Positions 53,538 through 61,405 of a stretch of 64,000 bases of DNA are shown here, piece after piece. The notes beneath the pieces are model-generated. The model saw only the letters and a program-made list of their open reading frames with translations. It was not told the origin of the DNA and did no database searches. This DNA comes from Streptomyces sp. V4I2 (GTDB taxonomy: Bacteria; Actinomycetota; Actinomycetes; Streptomycetales; Streptomycetaceae). The stretch lies in assembly GCF_030817655.1 (NCBI RefSeq), contig NZ_JAUSZM010000003.1, positions 10,106,001-10,170,000 of the forward strand, written 5' to 3'. Made by a program: the position numbers and the translations under genes. How positions within the stretch are numbered: the first letter of the stretch is position 1; each line of letters opens with the position of its first letter.

Positions 53538-53606
53538 ACCGGCATGGCTCCTGCAGGTCGCCGCGGCGTCGAGCACGGCGCGGCGACGGCAGACCCATCT
53601 CGCAGC

Positions 53607-54002
53607 GGACGGAGCACGTCACCCACTACGAGTCCCTGGTCGACCCGGGCGAAACGTGGTGGGAGCAGCTCGTCAGCCACGAGTACAACGAGTGCTACCT
53701 CTACCACTCCTTCATGGAGCAGGAGCCCGACCCCAAGGTGAAGGCCACTTGGGAGCTGCACCTGAACATGGAGCTCGAACACCTGCGTATCGCCTGCGAC
53801 CTGATGCGCCGTCACGACAGCCGTGATCCGCAGGAGATCCTCGCGCCCGAGCGGATTCGAGCGGTTGCAGGAGCAGATCCACGGTGGTGAGGAGCCGCCC
53901 AGCGAGCGGGTGATGACGCAGCACCGGGAGCTGTTCGGCCGCGAGTACCGCTCGCAGACCGAGGGCGAGCACCCTGACGCGGCGTCCAGGGAGAGGAGCT
54001 GA
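53607..54002 (+). pseudogene. Ferritin-like (conserved helical) protein, degraded
   Basis: 'PGETWWEQLVSHEYNECYLY', 'HSFMEQEPDPKVKATWELHL' and 'NMELEHLRIACDLMRRHDSR' are the middle of a ferritin-like protein family of Streptomyces. A jump from 'EILAPE' into another frame ('FERLQEQIHGGEEPPSERVM', 'HRELFGREYRSQTEGEHP') shows an internal deletion of about 50 codons with a frameshift. The N-terminus is absent. The hemerythrin gene starts 1 bp after its end. Confidence 0.78.
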
Positions 54003-54003
54003 C

Positions 54004-54572
54004 ATGGCCGGGATCGCCGCGAGCGAAGCCGACGTGGTGGCTCTGCTGATGCGCCGGCACGGCGACATCCGCAACCTGTTCGACGAGGTCGAGCAGACCA
54101 CGGGCGACGAACGCCGGGACGCCTTCCTGCGTCTGGTACGGCTGCTGGCCGTGCACAAGACCGCCGAGGAAGAGGTCGTGCACACCTTCACGCGGAAGTC
54201 GGTCACCGGCGGCGAGGAGGTGGTCAAGGACCGCCTGGCGGAGGAGAAGGAAGCCAAGGAGACCCTCGCCCGGCTGGACGGGGCGGGCACCGGCGACCCC
54301 AAGTTCCTGTCCGAACTCGCCGCTCTGCGCACCGAGGTGATGGCACACGCGCGGGCGGAGGAACGATACGAGTTCATCCACATCCGCCGCACCGCCGACC
54401 CCGAACGCCTCGCCTCCTTCGCCGGTGGCATCAGGGCGGCCGGGCCATGGCACCCACTCACCTCAACCCGGGCACCGAGTCCGCAGCGAAGAACATCAGG
54501 CTCGGGCCCTGCGCCGCGCTGATCGACCGCACCCGGGACGCCGTACGCAACGCCATGGGCAAGGACAGGTGA
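54004..54572 (+). pseudogene. Hemerythrin-domain protein with a C-terminal frameshift
   Basis: A 172-codon frame (to 54522). The hemerythrin-like four-helix part is sound: 'MRRHGDIRNLFDEVEQTTGD' (His, Glu), 'VHKTAEEEVVHTFTRKSV' (His, Glu-Glu, His) and 'HARAEERYEFIHIRR' (His, Glu) supply the oxygen/iron ligands. At about 54440 the frame changes: the expected tail 'MAPTHLNPGTESAAKNIRLG', 'DRTRDAVRNAMGKDR' is in the next frame and ends at 54570-54572. One base is missing. The domain itself may still fold, so the product could be partly active. Confidence 0.78.
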
Positions 54573-54870
54573 GGCGGCGTTCGTCGACGAGACCGTCTTC
54601 CACCTGCTGCTGCACCGGCACCACTTCTACGACTAGTCCACCCCCGATGTGGGCCTGGTGTCCGACGGACTGATCCACGCCGGAGGCCGGCTGGCCATGC
54701 GGCGGGCCTGTTCCTGTACGCCGACCTGCGGCGCCGGGACGTGCCTGCTGCGCCCGGCCTGGTGGTCCGGGATCTGCCTGGGCATCGGCGGGTTCCAGCT
54801 GTACGAGGGCACGATCCAACACAAGCTGCTCCGCTTCCACCAGTTCCGCTACAGGTCGTGCAGGTTTGCT
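54573..54870 (+). pseudogene. DUF2243 membrane protein remnant
   Basis: 'AAFVDETVFHLLLHRHHFYD', a stop codon, then 'TPDVGLVSDGLIHAGGRLAM' and, in other frames, 'LFLYADLRRRD' and 'GIGGFQLYEGTIQHKLLRFH' (to 'QFRYRS') match DUF2243 proteins. It contains an in-frame TAG and two frameshifts. In Streptomyces DUF2243 genes often precede ctaG-like genes, as here. Confidence 0.76.
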
Positions 54871-54879
54871 CGGTCGCCG

Positions 54880-55053
54880 TCCCATGGGAGGCATGGCTGC
54901 CGCCGTTCACCGGACACATGGCCGCGCATCAGGCGGCCGGTTTGGTGGCGCCCTTGCTCGTCGTGCTCGCCACCGGTGGCCGCGGCCCTCGACATCGGAG
55001 ACCTGTGGGCGCTGTACCGGGCTCCGCTGCCCGCCGAGGCGCTCCAAAGGTGA
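54880..55053 (+). pseudogene. CtaG-like cytochrome c oxidase assembly protein remnant
   Basis: 'PPFTGHMAAHQAAGLVAPLL' and 'VVLATGG' match the His-containing helix of CtaG/CoxG-like proteins ('FTxHMxxHLLLGMxAPLLLVLGA'). The last piece, 'ALDIGDLWALYRAPLP', is in another frame. Only about 55 codons remain. Confidence 0.65.
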
Positions 55054-55079
55054 GTGTTGGGCTGGTGGGGCGGGGGCTT

Positions 55080-55637
55080 TTACGCCGCCAGCTGTGGCCG
55101 CGGTCCGTTGGGCCGGCTCGTGTACGACGGTTGCCGCATTCCTGTCGGGAGGGGCATGGCTGGGGTCTCTTGCTGCGTCAGTGGTTGTGTGGTGCGGCCG
55201 TGGCGGCCGGCGAAGACGTAGAGGCGCAGGATGATGAAGCGGCCTGTGCCGGCGAGGCCGGAGGCGGTGAGGTAGACGGTCTGCTCCGTCAGCGTGCCGG
55301 GGGAGGGCTGCACCGCATGTAGGACGTAGATGGCGACGCTGGTGGTCAGGTACGCGGCGGTTGCCGAGCCCGCGGACTGCCAGTGCTCTCGCCATCCGGC
55401 GCTGCGCCCTTTGGCGAAGGTGAAGCGGGCGTGGAGTTCGGTGCACAGCAGGGTGGAGGCGATGGTGATGGCCGCGTTCGACACCGCCCAGGGCATGGTC
55501 ATGGCTAACAGCGGTACCGCGAAGCTGGAGAGGATCCCGACGCCACCTCCGAAGATCACAAACCGTAGGAAGGAGGCGATGTGGCCGGGAGAGGCCGAAG
55601 TCGCCGTCTCGGACTTCGGTGCGAGGGGCGACTTCAT
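55080..55637 (-). CDS. GtrA-like membrane protein
   Basis: 185 residues with four predicted helices (about 22-42, 49-70, 92-112 and 121-140): 'FLRFVIFGGGVGILSSFAVP', 'AVSNAAITIASTLLCTELHA', 'TAAYLTTSVAIYVLHAV', 'VYLTASGLAGTGRFIILRLY'. This matches the GtrA family, which helps flip lipid-linked sugars or anchors glycosyltransferases. 'RFTFAKGRS' is the family's basic loop. The C-terminal 40 residues are not conserved. The ATG at 55637 follows GGAAGGACG. It is next to a DUF4097-like gene on the same strand, but no glycosyltransferase is near. Confidence 0.82.
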   Translation of the reverse strand: MKSPLAPKSETATSASPGHIASFLRFVIFGGGVGILSSFAVPLLAMTMPWAVSNAAITIASTLLCTELHARFTFAKGRSAGWREHWQSAGSATAAYLTTSVAIYVLHAVQPSPGTLTEQTVYLTASGLAGTGRFIILRLYVFAGRHGRTTQPLTQQETPAMPLPTGMRQPSYTSRPNGPRPQLAA

Positions 55638-55666
55638 GGCTGCGTCCTTCCGGAGAGAGGGTGCTT

Positions 55667-55969
55667 TTAGAGGCTGCGGGCGGTGGTGGCGTGGATGGTG
55701 AGGGCGGCGTCGGCGCCGTCGGTGTTCTTGAGGGCGTTGTGGATCCGGCCGTGGCCGGTGCCGGCGTCCAGGGAGGCGGAGACGCCGCGGGCGGCGCCGA
55801 CTGTGATCTGGCCGGCCTCGATCCGCAGGACGCCGTCGCCGTCGTCGTAGGTGACCGTGATCTGGTCCGCCGCCTTGGCGTCGCTCCGGTCGGCGGCGAT
55901 GAAGCGGATGCGTCCGGCGGGGATGTCGAGGAGGGCGGAGACCGGGGTGGGGGTGGCGAACTTCTGCAT
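55667..55969 (-). CDS. DUF4097-like protein, shortened
   Basis: Only 100 residues, where family members with the same start ('MQKFATPTPVSALLDIPAGR') are about 200 or more. The N-terminal 30 residues match well, then the middle repeats of the beta-helix-like domain are absent, and the product ends with the family's last part ('GVSASLDAGTGHGRIHNAL'). The frame stays open, so two or three in-frame deletions have produced a mini version. DUF4097 proteins form a parallel beta structure of unknown role. ATG at 55969 follows GAAGGAGAGCACG, a very good ribosome site. The AT-rich region upstream carries repeated GTTGCA motifs. Confidence 0.75.
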   Translation of the reverse strand: MQKFATPTPVSALLDIPAGRIRFIAADRSDAKAADQITVTYDDGDGVLRIEAGQITVGAARGVSASLDAGTGHGRIHNALKNTDGADAALTIHATTARSL

Positions 55970-56013
55970 CGTGCTCTCCTTCGGCTCATTGTTTCCGATG
56001 GAAGAAAAGCTAC

Positions 56014-56141
56014 GTTGCATTCATAGATCCGGCAACATACTCGTTGCGTATTATCGCTATTAATGCAGGTGACGGCGGAGAATTCATTGCAATGGTCTGG
56101 AGTCTAACGCAACAAGTCCCGCTCGCGTCGTTGCAATGAAT
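56014..56141. promoter_or_regulatory. AT-rich regulatory island with repeated GTTGC motifs
   Basis: This 128-bp segment upstream of the DUF4097-like gene has at least five GTTGC / GCAAC units: GTTGCATTCAT at 56014-56024, CGTTGC near 56042, TTGCAAT at 56087-56093, CGCAAC near 56108 and GTTGCAATGAAT at 56130-56141. An 11-bp perfect inverted repeat, ATTCATTGCAA (56082-56092) and TTGCAATGAAT (56131-56141), suggests a looped or cooperative operator. GC drops to well below the surrounding level. Confidence 0.62.
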
Positions 56142-56397
56142 CAGAAGTGAACGCTATAGTGGGGTCACCACGGCCCACGAAGGAGACCGCCATGCCGACC
56201 TCGCCTACGTGGAGATCGCGGAGTCGAGCGCCCCGTCCTGCTGCGCCACTACGTCGCCGCGAGGCCACCGGCTACGCACACGGCGCACCCCCTGTGCGAG
56301 CCCCTGCGCGGTCGAGATCCCGCTTCCGGGCCGGGCCGCGATGGCTACCCACGCATGGTCGTGGAGATACGGCGATGCCGGCGGTTTCGAGGCTGGA
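56142..56397. other. Possible remnant coding region after a promoter-like segment
   Basis: TATAGT near 56155 and an AAGGAG (56179-56184) before ATG 56191 look like expression signals for a plus-strand gene, but the frame has no recognisable family and mixes in other frames ('RHYVAARPPATHTAHP'-like). It may be the 5' remnant of a lost gene. Confidence 0.4.
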
Positions 56398-57441
56398 TCA
56401 GAACGGTGCGAGGTGGTGGCGGAGACCGGCTGTGAGCTGAGCGACTGCATGGGTATAGAGACCGGTCTGCAGGTCCTCGGGGCTGTTGCGGCGGGTGCGG
56501 AAGTGCAGGGAGGAGAAGAACCGCTCGTACACCTCCCAGGCGTCGCGGCGCGTCTGCAGGCTGTCCAGCGTCTCGTCGCAGGTGTCGGAGGCGTGCCGCA
56601 GATAGGTCTCCAGTAACCGGCGGATCCTCGTGCGATCCAGCGGCAGGTACCACGGCGGAGCCGGTATGCAGCCACCGATGTAGGCCAGGTCCTTGGCCCG
56701 GTCGCCGATCTCGGCCCATTCCCAGTCCACGTAGCGTGGCGTGCCGGCGTCGTCGACCAGGATGTTGGGAACCACGAGGTCGCCGTGGACGAGGGTGAAC
56801 CGCTCCAAGCGCCCGAAGGCGGGTTCCGCCGCCGCCATGAAGTCCTCCACGCGGGGGAGCAGCCGGCTGACCTCCGGGTCGTCGACCACGTGCGGGAATG
56901 TCTCGCTCCACCAGGTGAGGCTGGTGGTGAACAGGTGGGTCAGTGACAGATTCGTGCCCTGCTTCTCCGCCGGTGCGTCGACGTCACCGCACCGATCGAA
57001 GGTCCGGGCGTGAAGTCTGCTCAGTTGGCGGGCGTGAGCGGCCAGAAGGCCGTCGTTCCACTCTGCGGGGTGGAGCACCCGGCCGGAAACGTACCCGCAC
57101 ACCATGTAGGGAGATCCCAGAGGGTTGTCGCGTGCCTGTTCCAGCAGCACGGCCGAGGGGCCGATGCCGTCCGGAATGAGGGGGAGGGCGGCGAACTCCT
57201 TGCTCATCGGCCGGGGCAGGTCCTCGGGAGCCCTGCGTGGGACCCGGATGACCAAGGGAGGACTTCCGTCGGCGTCGAGGCGCCAGGCCGTGTAGCTCTC
57301 TCCCTGTCCCAGTAACCGGACTCGGTTATTCCGTGGTGATGGCGCTGGTGTCTGCTCGGGCAGACCCAAACACCCGGGCTCAGTCTGTGCCAGGTGTTCG
57401 ATTCGAGTGGCCGTGTCGTGCGCGAACGGCTCGCGGCTCAC
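56398..57441 (-). CDS. Phosphotransferase of the aminoglycoside/choline kinase family
   Basis: 347 residues, cytosolic kinase fold. N-lobe: 'NRVRLLGQGESYTAWRLDAD' (Gly-rich loop) and 'LVIRVPRR' (ATP-binding Arg/Lys region). C-lobe: Brenner motif 'FTLVHGDLVVPNILVDDAGT' with catalytic Asp, then 'YVDWEWAEIGDRAKDLAYIG' with the metal-binding Asp. Homologues include aminoglycoside and macrolide phosphotransferases and metabolic kinases; substrate not predictable. The GTG at 57441 has GAGGAAG upstream; upstream TTG and GTG codons at 57522 and 57507 are in frame but less likely. No resistance gene neighbours. Confidence 0.85.
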   Translation of the reverse strand: MSREPFAHDTATRIEHLAQTEPGCLGLPEQTPAPSPRNNRVRLLGQGESYTAWRLDADGSPPLVIRVPRRAPEDLPRPMSKEFAALPLIPDGIGPSAVLLEQARDNPLGSPYMVCGYVSGRVLHPAEWNDGLLAAHARQLSRLHARTFDRCGDVDAPAEKQGTNLSLTHLFTTSLTWWSETFPHVVDDPEVSRLLPRVEDFMAAAEPAFGRLERFTLVHGDLVVPNILVDDAGTPRYVDWEWAEIGDRAKDLAYIGGCIPAPPWYLPLDRTRIRRLLETYLRHASDTCDETLDSLQTRRDAWEVYERFFSSLHFRTRRNSPEDLQTGLYTHAVAQLTAGLRHHLAPF

Positions 57442-58007
57442 TGCGTCGGCTTCCTCGTCGACCTCAGTTTCTCTCCCCAGCCCGTCCGGTGCGCTCGGAC
57501 ACCACACCAGCGTAGGACCCAAGGCTACTTAAGGACCGGGGACCATAAACAGACATTTCACGGAGCCGGACGTCAAGCTGCCTGCTGCTGGACGCCGAGC
57601 CCGGGCGAACTGAGGATCGTCCGCATCTGCGCAGGCGGCCTCCAACTGCCCCAGCAGGGCGAGCATCTGTTTGCCGAGCGAGTCCTCGGCCGGCGGTGGC
57701 CGGTGGGACAGTCGGCGCGGAAGACCTCCCGCATTTATTGGCTGGGTACGACGCGACGACATCCCCGAAGCTGTCCTCGGCCTCGCCGCCTGCCTGATCA
57801 ACCACCGACAGGTCCCACGGCTTTGTTGGGGCCTCTTTGAACAAGCAGCAGGGAAGCGGCGTCGACCTCCCCAGGCGCTACGCCGCTTCCCTGCCAGCAG
57901 GTGCCGACTACCCAGGGTCGTCTGTTCTAGGCCCGCCAACATCGTGAGTGTGCAGCCTCCGGAGGACGCGGTCAGGTACAGGCTGTGCCGCGGGGCGGGA
58001 GCGGAGC
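57442..58007. other. Intergenic, 566 bp, possible IS110-family transposase relic
   Basis: On the minus strand about 57560-57700 reads 'AEDSLGKQMLALLGQLEAAC', reminiscent of the linker of IS110-type transposases. It is too short to be certain. A hairpin at 57849-57893 follows. Nothing else is recognisable. Confidence 0.35.
57849..57893. terminator. Long inverted repeat, possible terminator
   Basis: Perfect 14-bp arms CAGGGAAGCGGCGT and ACGCCGCTTCCCTG with a 17-nt spacer. It could end transcription from the hsp20 gene (minus strand), or be the end of a lost mobile element. Confidence 0.5.
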
Positions 58008-58442
58008 TCAGGAATGCCGCAGCGGGATGGCCGTGGAGTCCGCCTTCGCCTCCGGCGCCGGGATCGGGACCGTGATGGTCAGAACACCGTCCCTGTACTC
58101 CGCCGCCGCTGCGTCGTACTGCGCCCCGGCCGGCAGCCGTTCGAAGTGGCTGTAGCGGAAGTGGGCGGGGTGCCTCTCCGTGGTCTCGCGATGCTCGGCG
58201 CGCAGCGTCAGGATGCCGTTCGTGACGGTGATCTCAATGTCCTTGTCGGGGTCCATGCCTGGCAGCTCCGCGCGCAGCTCGTATGTGCCTTGCGTCAGGC
58301 GTTCTTCGACGTGGATGCCGTGCGTTGCCGATGCTGTGTTCAGTGCGGGGAATCCTGCCTCGTCCCAGTCGGGCAGGTCGGGCAGGTCGGGCAGGTCGGG
58401 CACCGTGGGCGAGCCGGGGATCCGCTTGATCATGCTGCTCAT
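58008..58442 (-). CDS. Small heat-shock protein (Hsp20/alpha-crystallin)
   Basis: A 144-residue holdase chaperone. The alpha-crystallin domain spans about 40-135: 'VEERLTQGTYELRAELPGMD', 'IEITVTNGILTLRAEHRETT', 'FRYSHFERLPAGAQYDAAAA' and 'YRDGVLTITVPI', with the C-terminal Ile-x-Pro-type tail ('AIPLRHS'). Before it there is a short 'DLPDLPDLPD' repeat (about 16-25), coded by a 9-bp DNA repeat. The ATG at 58442 follows GAGGAGCGAGAG; a second ATG at 58433 is in frame. Typical Streptomyces Hsp18-type genes are controlled by RheA or HspR, but no regulator gene is adjacent. Confidence 0.93.
   Translation of the reverse strand: MSSMIKRIPGSPTVPDLPDLPDLPDWDEAGFPALNTASATHGIHVEERLTQGTYELRAELPGMDPDKDIEITVTNGILTLRAEHRETTERHPAHFRYSHFERLPAGAQYDAAAAEYRDGVLTITVPIPAPEAKADSTAIPLRHS
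58385..58412. repeat. Short in-frame 9-bp repeats in hsp20
   Basis: GGGCAGGTC is repeated in tandem about three times (TCGGGCAGG on the plus strand). It encodes Asp-Leu-Pro units in the variable N-terminal segment of the Hsp20 protein. Confidence 0.75.
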
Positions 58443-58558
58443 CTCTCGCTCCTCGTTCATCCCCCTTCCAGCATCATCCACCTGAACCTGTTCGGAGTCG
58501 CCGGTGTTGGCGGCGACGTCACGCGGGGGACGGCGCTGTGGAAGACAGCCGCTCGCCC

Positions 58559-58860
58559 ATGAGCCGCGCAGCCCTGCTCCTCCTGGCCGATGGCCCGCCG
58601 CTTCCCTGCCGGTGGGCACGCCCACTCCGGCGGCGTCGAGGCCGCGGTCGCCCGCGGAGCCGTACACGACACCGACAGCCTGGAGGCGTTCTGCCGCGGG
58701 CGTCTGCACACCACCGGTCTGACGATGGCCGGGCCGGCAGCGGGGGCCGCCGGCGGACATGACCCGCTGCTGCTGCTCGACGACGCCGCCGTGCGTACCC
58801 CCGTCCCCCGCATCACGTGCCGCCGCCCCCAGGCTCGGCAGGCAGATGATGCGCGCGGCT
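58559..58860 (+). pseudogene. ureF (urease accessory protein) remnant
   Basis: 'MSRAALLLLADG' at 58559 is followed by a 2-nt insertion, then 'RRFPAGGHAHSGGVEAAVAR', 'GAVHDTDSLEAFCRGRLHTT' and 'GHDPLLLLDDAAVRTPVPRI', as in UreF. The product breaks off at about 58860 by further frame changes. No urease structural gene is present here. The gene is dead. Confidence 0.83.
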
Positions 58861-58876
58861 CGTGCCACCTTTCCGT

Positions 58877-59150
58877 AGGCCGAACTCGAGGACACCCCAC
58901 CGACCGAATTCCCGGACGCCGTACGCCGGGCCGCCAAGGGAGAGGCCCCCTTCAGCCGGGACACGCTCGACCGCCTCGTTGCGCAGGCTCTCCGATCCCA
59001 TTGCGCCTCCGACACCCCTACGGATACCCCGGTGCCGGCCATCACCCCGTGCGAGCGGGAAGTACTCGGCCTGCTGGGCGCGGGAACGCCGAGGTGCTGC
59101 GGCACCTCCACGGGGTCGGCGGTCCGCTGCGCCGAGAGACGGAGTACTGA
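58877..59150 (+). pseudogene. LuxR-type response regulator remnant (3' part)
   Basis: 'FPDAVRRAAKGEAPFSRDTL', 'DRLVAQALRSHCASDTPTD' and 'VPAITPCEREVLGLLGAG' match the end of the receiver-to-HTH linker and the first helix of a LuxR/NarL-type regulator. It stops in the middle of the DNA-binding domain at about 59100, with a frame change. It is fused to the end of the ureF relic. Confidence 0.72.
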
Positions 59151-59167
59151 TCACCCGCCTGGCCCGT

Positions 59168-59839
59168 TCATCGGGGACCGCGGGGCATCACGAGCCCGCT
59201 GTCGTATGCCAGGATCACGGCCTGCACCCTGTCCCGGAGCTGGTACTTCTCCAGAATGTGCGCAATGTGCGTCTTGACCGTGGTTTCTCCCACGCCCAGT
59301 TCGCGGGCGATCTCCGCGTTGGACAGCCCGCGGGTGAGGGCGCGCAGGACGTCGAGTTCGCGGCCGGTGAGGGCGTCGAGGCGGGACGGTACGACCGGAA
59401 TCGTGGGCGCGGCGAGATGGGCGAAGCGGTCCAACAGGCGGTGGGTGACGCGGGGAGAGAGGACGGCGTCGCCGGCGGCGACGGTGCGGATGGCGTCCAC
59501 TAGGGAGTCGGCGGGACCGTCCTTGACCAGGAAGCCGCTGGCTCCGGCACGCAGAGCGTCCACGACGTGTGCGTCCAGGTCGAAGGTGGTCAGGATGACG
59601 ACGCGGCTCGGTGATCCCGTCTGCACGATGAGCCGGGTGGCCTCCACACCGTCCATGTGCGGCATGCGGATGTCCATGAGGACGATGTCGGGCCGCAGGG
59701 CTTGGGCGCTCGCGACGGCGGAAACGCCGTCCGGTGCCTCGCCGACGACCATGATGTCCGGTTCGGCTTCGAGGATGAGCCGGAATCCAGTCCGGATCAT
59801 GGGCTGGTCATCGACCAGCAGGACGCGGATGGCCTGCAT
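59168..59839 (-). CDS. NarL/LuxR-family response regulator
   Basis: 223 residues. Receiver domain at 1-125 with acidic pocket 'VLLVDDQ' (Asp10, Asp11), phospho-acceptor Asp56 in 'DIVLMDIRMP' and Lys in 'FLVKDG'. A LuxR-type helix-turn-helix is at about 155-215 ('LTGRELDVLRALTRGLSNAE', 'ELGVGETTVKTHIAHILEKY'). The ATG at 59839 lies inside the 3' end of the kinase gene (32-bp overlap), so they form a coupled operon. As a typical pair, it probably controls the divergent ABC exporter (61406 onward). That is inference from position, in line with such systems in Streptomyces. Confidence 0.94.
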   Translation of the reverse strand: MQAIRVLLVDDQPMIRTGFRLILEAEPDIMVVGEAPDGVSAVASAQALRPDIVLMDIRMPHMDGVEATRLIVQTGSPSRVVILTTFDLDAHVVDALRAGASGFLVKDGPADSLVDAIRTVAAGDAVLSPRVTHRLLDRFAHLAAPTIPVVPSRLDALTGRELDVLRALTRGLSNAEIARELGVGETTVKTHIAHILEKYQLRDRVQAVILAYDSGLVMPRGPR

Positions 59840-61103
59840 GCGGGCAGTGCCCTTCGTGGTGTGAGTCGGGCGTGGGGAGGGGGATGACGGCGTGGACGCA
59901 GTAACCGCCGCCGGGGCGGGGGCCGGTGTGCAGGGAGCCGCCCACGGCGCCGATGCGCTCCCGCATGCCGACCAGTCCATGGCCCGAGCCGTTGGACAGG
60001 GCGGGCGGACGCGGAGTCCCGTCGCCGGGCCGTGGACCGTCGTCGCAGAGCCGGACGGTGAGGCGGTGACGCTCCGGTTCCCAGGCGACGCTGAGGTCGG
60101 TGCGGGTGCGGCCGGCGTGCTTGAGCGTGTTGGTGAGGGCCTCCTGTACGACGCGGTAGACGGTGAGGTGTGAACCGGCCGGCAGCTCGGCGGGGGTACC
60201 CGTGGTCTCGAAGTCGACGGCGAGGCCTGCGGCGCGCACCGAGTCCACCAGCTCCGGTATGGCCTCGACGGTGGGCTGCGGCGGCTCCTTGTTGGGATCG
60301 GTCTCGGCCTCCTCGTCCGTACGCAGGAGGTCGAGGAGCCGGCGCAGTTCGGTGACGGCTGCCCGTCCGGTCTCCTCGATGGTGCCGTGCAGTTCGTGCG
60401 CCTTCTGGCGGTCGCGGTCCTGGACCCGGTCGGCGGCGATGGTCTGTACGACCATCAGGCTGACGTTGTGCGCGACGATGTCGTGGAGTTCGCGGGCGAT
60501 CCGGGCGCGCTCCTCCATGACGGCGGCGCGCGCGTTGGCGACCTGCTCGCGTTCGAGCGCGGCGGCCCGTTCCACGGCCTGGTTCCGGATGGCGGCGCGC
60601 GCTCGGTGGAGCCGGCCGAGGGCCCACGCGGCGACCAGAATCATCGCCTCGGTCAGGAGTGTGGCGATCCGGTAGCCGGGCGAGGCGAGCGCCGCTTCGG
60701 TGACGGCCGCCGCCGGGATGAGCACGGTCACCACCAGGGTGGCGGTCCTCGGCGTGCCCCGCACGGCGGTGAGGAACACGGCCGTGGCCACGCCCAGGTA
60801 GCTCGGCCCGATGGAGGTGCCGTCGGGACTGGAGAGTTGCGGGACGTAGTGGAGCCCCTGGAGGACGCTCGCGGCCGCCGCCATCACGAGCAGGGCGGGC
60901 AGCGGAAAGAGGCGGTGGGCGGCCAGGGGCAGCATCGACAGCAGGGCGAGCACGAAGAACCGCGCGTCGTGGGTGCGCAGTTCGGGTCCGCCGGGCGGCA
61001 TCGCCTCGGCCACGGCCAGCAGTCCGGCGGCGAGCAGCAGGGCCAGACCCGCGTCGGTGAGGGCCGGGGGTATGCGGCGCCCCGCGAACGAATCCAGCGT
61101 CAT
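59808..61103 (-). CDS. NarL-type sensor histidine kinase
   Basis: 431 residues. Several N-terminal helices (about 15-165) without a large outside domain suggest intramembrane sensing. The HisKA_3 domain has phospho-accepting His207 in 'RIARELHDIVAHNVSLMVVQ'. The HATPase domain (about 300-405) has 'VVQEALTNTLKHA' (N box), 'LCDDGPRPGDG' (G1) and 'GHGLVGMRERIGAVGG' (G2). It pairs with the overlapping response regulator. The ATG at 61103 is preferred over a GTG 9 bp upstream. Such kinases near ABC exporters often respond to cell-envelope antibiotics. Confidence 0.93.
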   Translation of the reverse strand: MTLDSFAGRRIPPALTDAGLALLLAAGLLAVAEAMPPGGPELRTHDARFFVLALLSMLPLAAHRLFPLPALLVMAAAASVLQGLHYVPQLSSPDGTSIGPSYLGVATAVFLTAVRGTPRTATLVVTVLIPAAAVTEAALASPGYRIATLLTEAMILVAAWALGRLHRARAAIRNQAVERAAALEREQVANARAAVMEERARIARELHDIVAHNVSLMVVQTIAADRVQDRDRQKAHELHGTIEETGRAAVTELRRLLDLLRTDEEAETDPNKEPPQPTVEAIPELVDSVRAAGLAVDFETTGTPAELPAGSHLTVYRVVQEALTNTLKHAGRTRTDLSVAWEPERHRLTVRLCDDGPRPGDGTPRPPALSNGSGHGLVGMRERIGAVGGSLHTGPRPGGGYCVHAVIPLPTPDSHHEGHCPHAGHPRPAGR

Positions 61104-61405
61104 GGACCCCACGTTAGACGGATCGCCAGGTGCGTCGATCTGTCCTGGGGCTGAAAGAGGGACGGCCGTCTCCTTCGTGAAGGCATCCTCCGCAGGGAGG
61201 AGGAACTCGCAGCGCGCGGCAGGTCAGGGGCGCCCTCTGCTCCTTCGTACGGCGGAGACCACGAGGGGTCTCGCCCGGCCGAGGGACGCACGAGTTCGAC
61301 TGTGCGGCCGAGGCTACGACCCGCTGTCGCCGATGCACTTGAGGGAGCACGGAATCCGAATCCGATAACGGAATGCCGTACGAAGCGTCGAGGAGTCGAG
61401 GAGTC
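61104..61405. promoter_or_regulatory. Divergent promoter region, two-component system / ABC exporter
   Basis: About 302 bp. Contains an inverted pair CTTCGTACGG (61243-61252) and CCGTACGAAG (61376-61385), 123 bp apart, and the direct repeat AATCCG-AATCCG at 61353-61364. GAGGAG repeats (61389-61403) are the ribosome site of the ABC gene. The response regulator may bind here. Confidence 0.42.

Noticed and set aside
57560..57700. Possible IS110 transposase fragment on the minus strand
   Set aside because: A single helical stretch resembles the family linker; no DEDD or Ser motif is visible.
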